Source: Ananas comosus (lineage: Eukaryota; Streptophyta; Magnoliopsida; Poales; Bromeliaceae). From it: 64,000 nt of DNA. The first letter of the stretch is position 1. Each line of letters begins with the position of its first letter. Location: NCBI RefSeq assembly GCF_001540865.1, contig NC_033632.1, positions 10,040,888-10,104,887 of the forward strand, read 5' to 3'. The position numbers were made by a program, and so were the translations under genes. The notes under the pieces were generated by a model that saw nothing but the letters and a program-made list of their open reading frames with translations, had not been told where the DNA came from and did no database searches. Shown here piece by piece: positions 45,393-57,476 of this stretch.

Positions 45393-45905
45393 TGTTGCAA
45401 CCTAATAATCTCACGTCAGATGAAAATGTGGTTTTGATTCAGAATATATGAGACATCGCGCCTAAATAATAATAACTTAGCTTAAGTATTTTAGGCTAGT
45501 GATTTGGGCCTAATAAGTTATAATTACTAGTGAATCGGACTGTTATATTTAGTATCAGAACCAAATACCAGCCGAAAGTGTGAGAATTAAATGCTACACG
45601 TGACAAAGTGCTCTTGAACCCATAGGAGGTACCCCTAAAATCTCACATCACCTAATAATATATCTATAATCGGATTTGAACATAACGAGAACATCAGGGT
45701 CTAAAACATCAGGGTCTAAACAGAAAGAGTCTTTAACACTCCAATAGTCTTTTGCACTTCAATAGCTCCACATTAGATGGAAAAAGAGTTCTGATTTAGA
45801 ATATATGAGATATTGCACTCTAATAATAATAACTAGACTTAAGAAGTTTGAATTAGTAGTTTAAACCTAACGAGTTATTATTGATAGCGGGTCGGATTGT
45901 TACGA
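45393..45905. mobile_element. TRIM-like retroelement remnant with PBS
   Basis: Two diverged direct repeats (45393-45547 and 45750-45905) share TTGCA(A/C), TCAGATG..TTTGATT(C/T)AGAATATATGAGA, TAATAATAACT and GG(A/T)CTGTTA / GGATTGTTA ends. After the first repeat AGTATCAGAACC (45551-45562) resembles a primer-binding site for initiator Met tRNA (TGGTATCAGAGC). About 200 bp lie between the repeats with no coding sequence. Consistent with a terminal-repeat retrotransposon in miniature; exact LTR ends are uncertain. Confidence 0.55.
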
Positions 45906-46550
45906 TAATTATGGTCTTTTAATTTTATCTTGTATGTTGATACTATGGGCTTCTCTCCAAAAAAAAAAAAAAAAAAATTTGCTAAGTAAATTCAGAACAT
46001 TTTTAATAATAAATATTGTTATTATTTTCGCATTATTTAAGATGATAGAACCTCCAAATTGACGATTAGTAACACGATTTTAAGGTATTCGAGTTTCACC
46101 GTAACCAAGTTTTATGATTTTACAATATCATTTATTTGGTGAGTTAGTAATTGCAAATTCACCTCACATTACTTGGTAAAAATTCTCAAATTTGGAACCA
46201 CAAGCAAACTAAATAATGATATATATTGAAAAGGTAAAAATATACAAAACTTACATAAACTATAGATTATTTTGATTTTGTTACCTTTCCATTCAAATTT
46301 TTTTTTTTACTATTTAACCATTCAATTTGTTTGATTTGAGTCAATCATAATACTTTGACTTCAAAATTTAAGCTACTTACTTTAATGAATTTATAGTTGC
46401 AAAATTTGAATAAAGTATAATAAATAATCCTGTAAAATTACATATAAAAGACAATTAGTTAGTTACTTTAATAAATTTATAATTACAAAAATTATATAAA
46501 GTATACTAAATATGTGAAACTCCAGATAGTCCTATATATAAAATATAATA

Positions 46551-47004
46551 GGGCTCAAACTCTTAACCCGGCTTAAGCACTTTGCGCGGTGGTTAGGTCC
46601 AAGAGGTTAAGAAAGTTAAGCGTACTAGGACGGGATAGTCCTAGGATGGGTGACCCCTTGGGAAGTCGAAGCATCATAGTTGGTATCAAAGCTAATTATC
46701 AGCCGGAAATATGAGATGAGTCTTGACTGAGCCATGTTATATAGCAGAAAGAGCGAGGCTCTGATATTGTTGACTGTTGTGGGTGGAGCGTAACTCATCA
46801 TAAGATCAATTTAGGCTAGCGAGACGAATCTCACATCGTCTGGTATTTGTAAGTCTGAGCCTGACGAGGACGTCACGGCTAAAACTCTTAACCCGCCTTA
46901 AACACTTTGGGCAGTGGCTAGGTCCAAGAGGTTAAGAAAGTTAAGCGTGCTAGGACGGGAGTAATCCTAAAATAGGTGACCCTCTAAGAAGTTGGCGTGT
47001 CACA
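46551..47004. mobile_element. Cassandra-like TRIM with 5S rRNA-derived LTRs
   Basis: Two copies of GTTAAGAAAGTTAAGCG(T/G) followed by CTAGGACGGG and (C)CTAGGATGGGTGACC-type sequence (46595-46667 and 46930-46994) derive from the 3' half of plant 5S rRNA. The first repeat is followed by TGGTATCAAAGC (46681-46692), an 11-of-12 match to the Met-tRNA primer-binding site. The second repeat lies in a unit starting TGTTGTGGG (46775) and ending TGTCACA (47004). The first LTR appears truncated at its left. This arrangement is the hallmark of Cassandra elements. It is not a functional 5S gene. Confidence 0.75.
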
Positions 47005-47456
47005 AAATAAGCCTGTAAGATAAACGACTAATTTAAATTTTGAAGTCGCAGTATCGTTGACTGACTGAAATCAAACAAATTAAAAGCTTAAATATTAAAA
47101 TCAAAATTTTAAAAGATTGGATGGTCAAATTAAAATGGTCAATGGCTCAAGCAAGTTCTACAAATTTTATCTATTGAAAAATCATAAAATCTGATTCATA
47201 AAAAGCTCGTATCTTAGATTGTATTTAATGGTGCCAATTCTCAATTGAAGTGCCTTATTACTTAAATGACATGGAAGTAAACATCCTTATTTACTTAAAA
47301 ATTATTCTTGATTTATTCTAACTACTCAACCATGGATCCATTGTTGTAAATTCCACATACATGTAAAACCTAATGAATTAAACTATCCTAAAAAAATATA
47401 AAAGGAGACGAATAATGCAATATCCTAATTTCTACTCAAAGTTACACTACAAAGGC

Positions 47457-48318
47457 TGTTAAGAATATGCCTTCTTTTGAACCTGGGTTGAGTCAAATTA
47501 ATTAACCCATTAAGTTGGTTCATAAAATATATCAATTGGTTTTGAAATTGATTCTCATTGGTGAAAGATACGTGCTTATCTATATAAGATTGAACTATAT
47601 CTTTACCTCGGAAGGATAAAGATACATTAGGATTGCACAAATTAGAAGCAGAGTCGGTTTATGCTTCTCAAGCCGAGTCCAATTGATACCTGTTGACTTA
47701 TTGACCGGGCTAATGCATTATATATATATATATATACATGCATTGTGAGCCGGATTGTGGAGTGGCCTAAATTAATTAAGTCTTGAAGCCGTACGGGAGT
47801 GCTTCAAGGTTTCCGCATGCATGTGCCGAAGTCGGCGGAGGAGCGGCGGTTCTCAACCAATTGCCTGAGCGGTTCGTATTCTTCGAAGCAACGGCATAAA
47901 GGAATTTGGTTAGAATTTCTATACTTCTCAAATTTAGTCTTCTCGGTTTTACGAAAAGCTTTTTTTGGTATTTTCTTGGAGTTTTCGTTGGAACAAGAAA
48001 GGTGGGATTCACCATAAGGTTCTTGGTTTTTTATCCGGAGAAGACATAAGGTGTAAGCTTGTACTTCTATTTCTTCATATAGTGGAATACATCTCTCTCG
48101 CTCTCCCCGTGGACGTAGGCAATTGCCGAACCACGTAAATCTTGGTTTCTTCTTTNATCTCTCTTGCTCTCTCCGTGGACGTAAGCAATTGCCGAACCAC
48201 GTAAATCTTGGTTTCTTCTTTCTGCATTTATTTCTTTTACCGTTCGTTCGGTGTTTTCTTTATTTTTCGTGCATCTTTGTTGGTAGCACATGACGGACGA
48301 TCCATCCGGTTCCCAACA
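47457..48318 (+). mobile_element. Copia-type solo LTR, TSD AAGGC
   Basis: It starts TGTTAAGAATATGCC and ends GGTTCCCAACA. AAGGC flanks both sides (47452-47456 and 48319-48323). The right part contains GTGGACGTAGGCAATTGCCG then AACCACGTAAATCTTG, a text common to the R/U5 region of plant Ty1/copia LTRs. No gag or pol, so it is a solo LTR. A single N at 48156 is flanked by a 65-bp near-duplication, so true length is probably about 66 bp less. Confidence 0.85.
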
Positions 48319-48323
48319 AAGGC

Positions 48324-50740
48324 TTGCACTCTGTTTAGGATTGTGAGAAGATTGAGTTAAGCACGATAAAAAAATACAATAGAAAAAAATATATTATATT
48401 TAGTTTTGTACATAATGTAGCATATGGGAACAAGTCAGTTAAATATAATTTTCGTGATCTCATAGAAAAAGCGAAAAAATATATTATTATATATTTTTGC
48501 CACAACTCTTGTCCAATAATAGTAAATAAATGACCCTCAATACTAAACAATCCATCCTTACAAACATGACTTTAACTTTTTCGAGTTTTGGCTGGTGAGC
48601 ATGTATACCTTTTATTTTGGTGACGAAACCACTTGAACTTTATTAAATATTTAAGCTATGATGTTGCAAAACTGTAGAATACATTAAAATATGCCTTTCC
48701 TTTTCCAACGCTTGAAAAGAGCTATAAAAATTGAAGATCTATTCAGTTTATTCTTCAATTGTCACACTTATTTCTATCTATAAAAAGAGAAAAAAAAAAG
48801 TCAATTATTATTATTACTATATATATTTTTGAAGCTTTATAAGATTACGTATAAGATATGCTATCAAAAAGACCGCGTACTTAGAAAATTCACTTAAGTA
48901 AAAAGATCAGTTGAACTATTTAGTAAAGTTTAGAAAGTTTAGTGGGTCGTTTGGTAAATATCTAAAATTTAGCAGGTGATTGTACATTTATCCTTTTGAA
49001 AATAAATATAAAAAATGCAAAAACTTAATGAAAAGATGGACAAGTTTGGTTGGGCTAATGAAACTATTTGGTAAAGTTTAAGAAGCTTAGTTAGCACAAA
49101 TTAAAAGGTTAGGGGGTTATTTGACCACGAAATCTACTTTAGGGGGTGTTTATGCATTTATCCCTTTGAAAATAAAACTTAAAAAAAAAATAGAAAAGTT
49201 GAAAAAGACTACTGCGCACTGAACACGGCCTGTTCCCTCCATTTCAAAAACAGTGATATGATAAAAATGCAAATATAGTCCTTGTACTATTCTGATTTGC
49301 ATATTGACCCTTGTCCTTTATATTTAAACATTTTAAATTTTTTTTTTTCAACACCTCACCCTTAAATTTCTCATCATAAAAAAATTATTATTTTTTATTT
49401 TAGTTTCTGAAAGAATTTATAGTTTACTTAAACTTAGATTACTCTAATACAATAATCCAATCATTAAGAACTTTAATTTCATCATCTTCTAATTAACACT
49501 TAACACGTTATTAATTCAACTGTTCCGAGTTTGAGTAGAAAATATTATAACTCAGTGGAAAAAGTTGATTTAACAATCAAATAAAAATAGACGTGAAGCA
49601 TGAACGTGCAAATACATTGGATGTAAGTAATAGTTTCATAAAGCTACTAAATTATTCAACTTAAAGGAATTGAAAGGCTAAAGAGTAAAATTAAAATTTT
49701 CAAACAACGCGTGTATTTTTATCTGCCTTTAACATACAAGGACTCGATTGGGTCTGATATACATAAAAGATTATGAGTTAGCTTTTTGTGCTATAGAATC
49801 ATGGGACATCTGAATCGACGATTGTTACTATTAAGTATAATATAAAATATTTGAACATTTGATCAAGTGGCCACAAATTTATTATCTTAACTTCCTACAT
49901 AAGAAATTTTCTTGTTTAACAATTTAGAATATCTAGAATCTTGTTCTTGAGCTCAATAATTCTATTATCTATTTTTACAAAAATTTTAGATGTGATTGCT
50001 TGATGAAATAGAAACATTTCTAAAAAATGATAAAGCTTGATTCCTAGAAGCGTCAGACGTTATTAAACCATATTTAATAACATTGATCGTGAATTCAGAT
50101 GCTCTATTATCGAAATATGATTTTATAAGAATTTGATACTATTTAGCAACTGGCCTCAATGCAATGATTAGATAGTACTATCAAAATCATTTAAAAGCAA
50201 ATGAGAAACATTACTTTTATGTTAATTCGGGTAATGATTACGAGTCATGTGAATCAACAGTCGACACTATTAAGCATGATTCACATTATTTAATTTTTTT
50301 AGATTTCATATTTGATGATTTTTAAATATTATTTATCTAATATCTAATTAGCTTCAAAATTGATAATTTTTAATAGCTAATATAAGATAAACTTGAGTTC
50401 ACTCGATCACTAAGAAAATAAAATTTTTAAAATTGTAAAAATCAAACCATACAATATTTAAATAGCTTAGATTACGTTTAATCGCGATGATCATTAATTT
50501 AAATATTCTATCACCAGACATGATGCAGAAGTTTTCGGTGAGAAATGCGTATAGTAATATTCTAGCTCTACACTCTATTGTGTGTTCTTGTCAGGGATTG
50601 GAATGCAAAATATGTTTTAACTCGGGCATAGGTGAAAAATTACAAGAACCCTTTTACAATATACGTTTAGTACAGGGACTAGTACTAAATTTTCCCCAAC
50701 ACTGAAACAGCGGTCTCAAACCTCTTCTTCTTCATCCTCT
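48324..50740. other. AT-rich intergenic DNA, no gene
   Basis: 2.4 kb without supported coding sequence. 48910-49000 and 49060-49165 share TTTGGTAAAGTTTA, AGTTTAG(T) and GCATTTATCC words and may be diverged repeat copies. The right end approaches the IGPS promoter. Confidence 0.45.
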
Positions 50741-50742
50741 CC

Positions 50743-50752
50743 TCTATATATA
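50743..50752 (+). promoter_or_regulatory. TATA box of the IGPS gene
   Basis: CTATATATAC lies about 46 bp upstream of the ATG at 50798, with a CT-rich tract between (CTCTTCTCTCTCTCC), so the leader should be short, about 20 nt. Inferred from sequence. Confidence 0.55.
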
Positions 50753-50797
50753 CTCCTACTACTGCTCTTCTCTCTCTCCTCCGACTCTTTGAGAGGA

Positions 50798-53700
50798 ATG
50801 GAGGGAGCTCTCGTTGGATCGTCCCCTAGGGTTAGGGTTTCCACTCCGAGCGCCTCCTCCTTCGCGGGTTGCAAGGGAAACCTCCGCTTCAGTAGGGACC
50901 GTGCGGGGTTTGTTGTGGGTGGTGGATCGCGGCGATCGACTCCTCTCCGTTGCGAGAGAGCTGAGAAGGTATTTGAGGTTTCATACTAGTCATCCTAGCT
51001 AGTGTTTTGCTTTTTCGGCTTATTTTTGATGAATTTGTGGTAGTTTTAAGCTTATCTAATGTAATTTGAAATGAGGGGTTGTTGTGGGTGGTGGCCTTCG
51101 GAAATTGATTCCTCTCCGTTGCGTGAGAGCCGAAGAGGTGTTTGAGGCTTCATAGTAGTTCCCTTAGCTAGGGTTTTGCTTTTTCTTTTTTGTTCGGGTT
51201 TATTTCGGATGGATTTGTGATAGTTTTAAGCTTATATGGTGTAATTTGTAATGGAGCATCATTTTGATTCAGAGGTGATCAAATGGATTATGTTAAGAGA
51301 ATATAAGATGATGATTGCGTATTCTTTTATTCCAATTTTGTTGGAGTTTGATTGTCTTCTACATAATGTAGGCAATTTGAGATAAGTGATTGTGTTGTTC
51401 TATATCAAGATCATTGCTTTCGGTGCAGTCAATGTTAGGTGGAAAGTAGAAATCATTTGAGATGATTCGGAATATGAGATGCTACAGAGAGTGGGAGATT
51501 TTGAATAGTATTTTTTCGATACATCGATTAAAATTAGGATTAGATTAGTTTATGATAATTTATTAAGTTTAAATTATGGCATCTCTAACATGCTCATAGT
51601 TTCTTACTTATCTTGTTTGTTAAGAGGGTTTTGTATGGTTGATCAGTTCTGAATGGTAGAATCTTGCTCTCGGATATGATTAGTTGTTATGGAGGTTACA
51701 TGAAATTGTATGATGGAATTATAGTAGAATTTGAGGTCTTGACTGGAATTTGGAAATATTTCGTTCTATTCACAGTGTAAAAATGGGGTTAATACTGGAG
51801 AGAATCTATGCAATACGAAGATTGTAAATGCTGTTCATACTTGGCTGAACAAATAAATGCCGTTCATATTTGCAAAATGCATACAAAATTTCATGGTACA
51901 TATGTTCCACCTATAGAAAAGGGATTGTAGTGTGCAGTTGACAGGTGCTGTCCATATTTGCAAAATGCATACAAATATCGTGGTCCACATGCAGCCCACC
52001 TGCATAGAAGAACCAAACATGGCATTGTGTTGCGCAGTCAAGGCAGCACCACCACCGCGTATTCCGCTTACATATTGTTCTTCCATAATTGATCTTATTT
52101 AAGATTTGAGGCATTAATACTGTATCCTTGTTCAATCAGTAAAAGCTTACTTACATTTCAAGTAACTCTCCATTTCTTTTCTTCTTTCAATTTACTGTCC
52201 ATACAATCCCATTGAAGTATGAATACTATTGTCATATTCTGTATACAGTCGGACTAACAGACAGCTTATATATGTAATGGCAGAGCTATAATTTTATGCT
52301 ACTTTCTGTCTTGAAGAAATAAAATTTTCTTTAGTCTTTCTTCCAATCACACTATTTGTTTTTTATTTTTTTTTAGATCGCCTAAGTTATCTAAAGTATT
52401 GTTATGAATGGGTCCAGTACATCCTATTCTTAATTTATCCTTTGGTTCTTTGTTAGATTCACATATCTATAATGTGTACTATCGACAATTCTCGTTAACA
52501 CATGAATCATGGTTATGTACTTGCAGGACTGCAGTAATGAACGCATTGTTTTATCATACAAAAATGACGACATTGCAAACTCTGTCGAAGTTAAACAATG
52601 GGAAAGTGGAAAATCACTCAATGAGATAGCTGCAAATCAGGGAATTAGAATTAGAAGAAGCTACCGAACGAATAACTCCGAGAGCTTGGAGGGTGAGCAT
52701 GGCAGTCCTCGTAACATTCTGGAAAAAATCATATGGGACAAAGAAGTGGAGGTTTTACAGGCACTGCCTAATTTTCTTTATAGCAGATCAGTAGAACTTT
52801 TTGGGTAAATTGTATGGACAGTCCCTGTAGGTCTGTCCTATTCCTAAATTATATGTTCCCTGAAGCTTCCCATGCATTTCCATACCTAACGATCAGGTAT
52901 CAGTTTTCCTGTAAAATGATCATTTTGCTCCTTCTCCTGTAGAAATGTCATCCTTGTTTCAGTACATGAGACAAGGTTAAATTGTCATTTTAGAGGTGAA
53001 AAATCATTTCTTCTTTTTTTTCTTTTCCCTTTAGTAGTCAGGCATTTAATTACAATATAAGACAGCTCAGGGACTACTCGTACATTTTACTCAATCTTTC
53101 CCTTATTGGATACAGGAAAAAATGACATTCTACAATGCTTTCTTATGTAGTTGAAAGAGAGAAAACCTCTGACCGTGTTGAACCAACTTATAAAGGAAGC
53201 TCCTCTGGTTAGAGATTTTGTTGGGGCTTTGAAGGCATCTTATGAGCGAACTGGACTCCCTGCTTTAATAGCAGAGGTGAAGAAGGCTTCACCGAGCAAA
53301 GGTGTTCTAAGGGAGAATTTTGATCCTGTGAGTTTGCTAGTAATCCTTTCTTGTGTTTAAGCTGATTAACAGCCAAAAGGAAAAATAACTCAACATGGTT
53401 TTAGTGACTTCATGTTAACATTGTTTAGACGATTCTTTTGGTGGCTATTGACGTGCATGTTATTGCTGATTCTGATCTGCCATTAAGTGCTATCAAATTA
53501 TGTTCATTTGTAGATAAACTTTGACATGCTCCTAGAAGTAATGTTTTCAGTGGGATTATCAGGTAAACTATTTTTTTATTTGTATACATTTTTAACTGCC
53601 ACTTGACTTACTTTTATTTTCCAGTTCTCCAGATGTTAAGTTGGTTTATTTTCTCAATCCATTCAATCTTCGCTGCCTAAATAAGCGGGTTCTCATTGCA

Positions 53701-56700
53701 TTCAAGTTTTCTTATTCAATCTTCGGAACGATGGCTACATCTCTTTTTTATCGCTCTTTTGGGCATGCTTGGAAATTCATTTCCTTTGGACATAGTTAGG
53801 TCACTATTATTAGAACAATACTTTGTTGGGTTTGATGGTGTAACCCATAATGAAAGCAATGCTACTTTAGTTCCTTTTTGAACTGTCTTCCACTAAATAT
53901 TGATGGAACCACTTCAGTAAACATTTTAATTTTTTTTTTTCTTTGTAGATTGTTAGTTCTGCGGCTTTCATGACATTCAAGGATGTTTTGAGTTTTATCA
54001 TTTTAGTTTTATCATTTGATAAAACTGTAGCATCCTGCAATTTGAACATAAGTTTATGTGGGAACCAGTTAGAAGCTCCCTGAATCATAGAACATTTGTC
54101 ATTTAGCTTTTTTTCTTGTGTTGTCTTTTAAATAATTTCTTGATTTTCTTTCTTATTCCTTTCTTCACATGCAAACCGTTTTCAATTTATTTGATCAACA
54201 TAGCACAAAATCTCATTATAGGACATTTTTGTTGCCTAACTTTTCAACTGGGAAGTCACCTACTCTTGTCAAAAAATTATTTGGGGATTTCACATATATA
54301 TCCCTGCAAATTATCTATTTACATATGAATCTCCATAAAATCTGAATGGTCATTTATATGAGAATGGAGACTTTGCACAGTTATGTTTGTAGAAAGATAC
54401 TTTTGCAGGTGTATGCATGCCAAGTCTCTTTAATATTCATTCTTCCCTACATAGAATGTTGAACAGATATCTACTTTCTATAGACTGATCAAAGGAACTC
54501 ATCAACATGCATGTATGTGTCTGTAGGGAGTTCTGGAGTGTTTTTCTTTCTCTGTTTATCCAGTTCCGACATATAGGATCATACAATGTGTTTGTGGATT
54601 TTCGTAGAATGATGTATTTCCTCATGTTGATGTTATAATGCAATAATTTCATCTTTTGCTCTTCTGACATCACTTTATTCTTCTTTCTTTTGTGGCAAAA
54701 TTCTAATCAAGAATCATAACAGGTTCAAATAGCTCAAGCTTATGAGAAATATGGTGCAGCATGCTTAAGCATCTTGACTGACGAAAAGTATTTTCAGGTG
54801 AGTTTTAGCTCAGCGAGCTTCCATATTATTAGTAGTAAATTAAATCTGTGTGATATCTCAAAATAATTTAGTTACTTTGACCACTTTTTTTCCCTTTTTT
54901 TTTAGGGAAGCTTTGAAAATTTAGAGGCTGTCCGCAAAGCTGGAATCAAGGTGAGTATTTTGTGGATAAAATTCCAACTTCCTAGTCAATTTCTAGACTC
55001 TATCATTTCTTTCACTTTTCATTTTCTCTATGATTTATGAGATTTGTTATGCCTAAAATAAGTGAAACATTGCAGTGCCCTCTTCTTTGCAAAGAGTTCA
55101 TCATTGATTCTTTGCAAATATATTATGCTCGTTCGAAGGGGGCGGATGCAATTCTTCTCATTGCCGGGGTGTTGCCAGATATTGACATCAAATACATGAC
55201 CATGATTTGCAGAGAACTTGGCTTAGCAGCCCTTGTTGAGGTTCGATCGATCATTCAAATTATTCATAAAAAAATTACATTATTAATCGACTTTTGAAAT
55301 TTGATTCTGTTTTTTGGAATGACAATAAAACGATAGTCAAACATTCTTCAAATATGGAAGCAGAGAAATTGCATATACACATATTTAGCTGATTATTCTT
55401 CAGAAATGTGTGTGTGGTGTTAAGACAAATGGGCTTTTTGTTTTTTTTTTTTTTTTAAAAGAAACCTTTAGTCATGTATCTAGAAAGAAAGAAGCGACCG
55501 TATACTATAAAAGTATCTTCGGCACTTGAAATTATTTTGCTTTCAATTATGGATAACTAAGTTCTGGATTAGTATCCATAAGTTCATTCTATTTATCAAT
55601 ATTCCAGTTTAGTAAAAACTAAGTTCTGATGAGTTGAATGAAGATAGATTCAATAGCATCTTCCTGTTATACTTGCTAAAGAATTGTGATGAGATACTCT
55701 TGAAAGGGTCGATTCTGGGTTCTATTTTTCTTTGCTATCGGTTAGCTCTAAAGTATCTAAAAATTATTATCATTTTTGTTACATTTAAGTAAATTGAGTA
55801 TTTTTTTGTTTTGTTTAATTGTGCACCACTAAGAAAGTGTTCACTTGAAACTTTAGGTGCACAACGAGAGGGAAATGGATCGTGTTCTGGGTATAAATGG
55901 GATTCAACTCATCGGTATCAATAATCGTGGCTTAGGTATGGTCTTGTATCTTCTCTAATTGATTGGTTTCTGGAGCAATCTTATTTCATCCTAACGTTGA
56001 AAGTAACTAGTAATGCCTTACATAGTTTCTAAATGTTCGAGCTAGAGATTAAACATGTGAAATATACTTTTTTAACTGATTATGTCCAGTTGTCCACAAT
56101 GTTATGCTTCGTGCACGAGCAAATTTCAGATTTCAAAGTACTTGCATAGATTCTACTTCTGTTATCTGATCAACCAACTTCTTGATGATTATATATGATT
56201 TTAAAACTATATGATTTCTTTTCAGAACTTCCATTCTCAGTGAAATTATAAATATATTGCAGAGACATTTGAAGTAGGCATCTCCAATACTAAGAAGCTT
56301 CTGGAGGGAGAGCGTGGTGAAATCATCCGCCAACGAGGCATCATTGTAAGTAGATAATTTTCTGTTGCGTATTTAATCAAGCCTTTATCACATGTTAGAT
56401 GATTCTTCTAATTCACTGCATTGGTTATGGTAAAATTTTGAAGCTTAATAGGAGGAAAAAAATTGTCAAAACAAGTTGTAATTTCTTATTCTTGAGTTTT
56501 ACGGAGTGTAAACTGAAAAAAAGAAAATGTAGGTTCAACAGTTCAACTCATCAACTTATTAGAGGACATACTTTTGTTCTATATGATTAATGATTTTTGT
56601 TAAATTGCCTTTCGCCTTGGAAATTCAACATTTCAGGTCGTGGGAGAATCTGGGTTATTCACCCCCGAAGACATTTCATATGTACAAGATGCCGGAGTTA

Positions 56701-57251
56701 GAGCGGTAAGTGTTACAATCGCTGTATACTAACAATTCTTTAATGTTTGTTACGTCCTTAAATTAAAAGATAGTTTTGATTCGATTATTCGTGTGGAACA
56801 TTGCACATTATCCTAAAGGAGTTCCGTAACAAGCGAATTGCCTGCTTATAGAGCTTTTAACTGTCACGTTTCAGTATAATTGTTGGTGAATAACATGCAT
56901 TACGTTAAGTTACGGTCAAAGATCTGATACATTTGATGCTGAGTCTATTAAAGGAGTATATTCCCATATAAAGCTAATTGTTAGTAGTGCCGTATCGTTG
57001 TATGCTCATGATGATCTGCAATTGTTTCAAATGAGTATCTACAGGATAATCCATTGAGGTTCCTGTTCTTCTGAAAACCAATATATTACTTTAATGCATC
57101 GATATTAGTTTCTCCCGCATGTAGTCATTAGAAATAATGTGCTGATACTGTGATATGTCCGAAATTGTAGGTTTTGGTTGGGGAGTCCCTCGTCAAGCAG
57201 TGCGATCCTGGGCGGGCGATATCAGGACTTTTCGGTAAAGACATTTCCTAA
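50798..57251 (+). CDS. IGPS: Indole-3-glycerol-phosphate synthase, plastid (ten exons, 392 aa)
   Basis: Converts 1-(2-carboxyphenylamino)-1-deoxyribulose-5-phosphate to indole-3-glycerol phosphate in plastid tryptophan synthesis (TrpC family, TIM barrel). Exons: 50798-50968, 52527-52760, 53151-53327, 54723-54797, 54906-54950, 55076-55240, 55857-55935, 56263-56345, 56637-56705, 57171-57251; 1179 nt in frame. Residues 1-57 are Ser/Arg/Gly-rich, a likely transit peptide ([20 protein letters not shown]). Active-site motifs: [14 protein letters not shown] (Glu177, Lys179), LLCKEF (Lys240), LAALVE (Glu289), GINNRGLETFEV (Asn311-Asn312), VVGESGLF (Ser348), VLVGES. C-terminus SGLFGKDIS. Borders are GT-AG except intron 2, best read as GC-AG. 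ATG 50798 is the first in the leader. Intron 1 carries duplicated exon-1 sequence. All catalytic motifs are intact, so it is probably functional. Confidence 0.96.
50905..51252 (+). repeat. Partial tandem duplication of IGPS exon 1 end
   Basis: Copy 1 (50905-51074) covers the last 64 bp of exon 1, its splice donor and about 100 bp of intron. Copy 2 (51075-51252) repeats it with changes: GGGGTTGTTGTGGGTGGTGG, GATTCCTCTCCGTTGCG(T)GAGAGC, GAAGAGGTGTTTGAGG, TAGGGTTTTGCTTTTTC, GTAGTTTTAAGCTTAT / GATAGTTTTAAGCTTAT. The second copy keeps a GT at the donor position. Confidence 0.85.
51862..52030 (+). repeat. 88-bp tandem repeat in IGPS intron 1
   Basis: CATATTTGCAAAATGCATAC begins at 51865 and again at 51953, followed by (C)ATGGTACATATG or CGTGGTCCACATG, CCACCT, ATAGAA and TTGTGTTGCGCAGT / TTGTAGTGTGCAGT. 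Two copies, diverged; no coding role. Confidence 0.7.
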
Positions 57252-57377
57252 CTTATAGTTAGCAGCAAATAAAATTTTGACCTGAATTGCACTGTGAAAG
57301 AACTGCTTTGGTACAATAAAATGCAATTCAAACTTACTGATCACACAGGTGTCTTAAGCCTCCTCTCCTCTCCTCTC

Positions 57378-57429
<52 letters not shown>

Positions 57430-57476
57430 GGTAATTCTCTCTATTTCTCTCTCAAGTACACACATACACATACTCT
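57252..57476. repeat. IGPS 3' region with (TCTCC)n/(CT)n microsatellite
   Basis: After the stop at 57251 about 105 bp of AT-rich sequence is the probable 3' UTR (AATAAAAT at 57266 and 57316 could serve as polyadenylation signals). 57359-57427 is (CTCCT)n then (CT)n. Confidence 0.6.

Noticed and set aside
46595..46994. 5S rRNA genes
   Set aside because: Only the 3' half of 5S resembles the sequence, with substitutions and repeat context plus a PBS; best explained as Cassandra-like LTRs.
47425..48017. Open frames of 71-79 codons
   Set aside because: They lie within the Copia solo LTR and have no gag or pol similarity.
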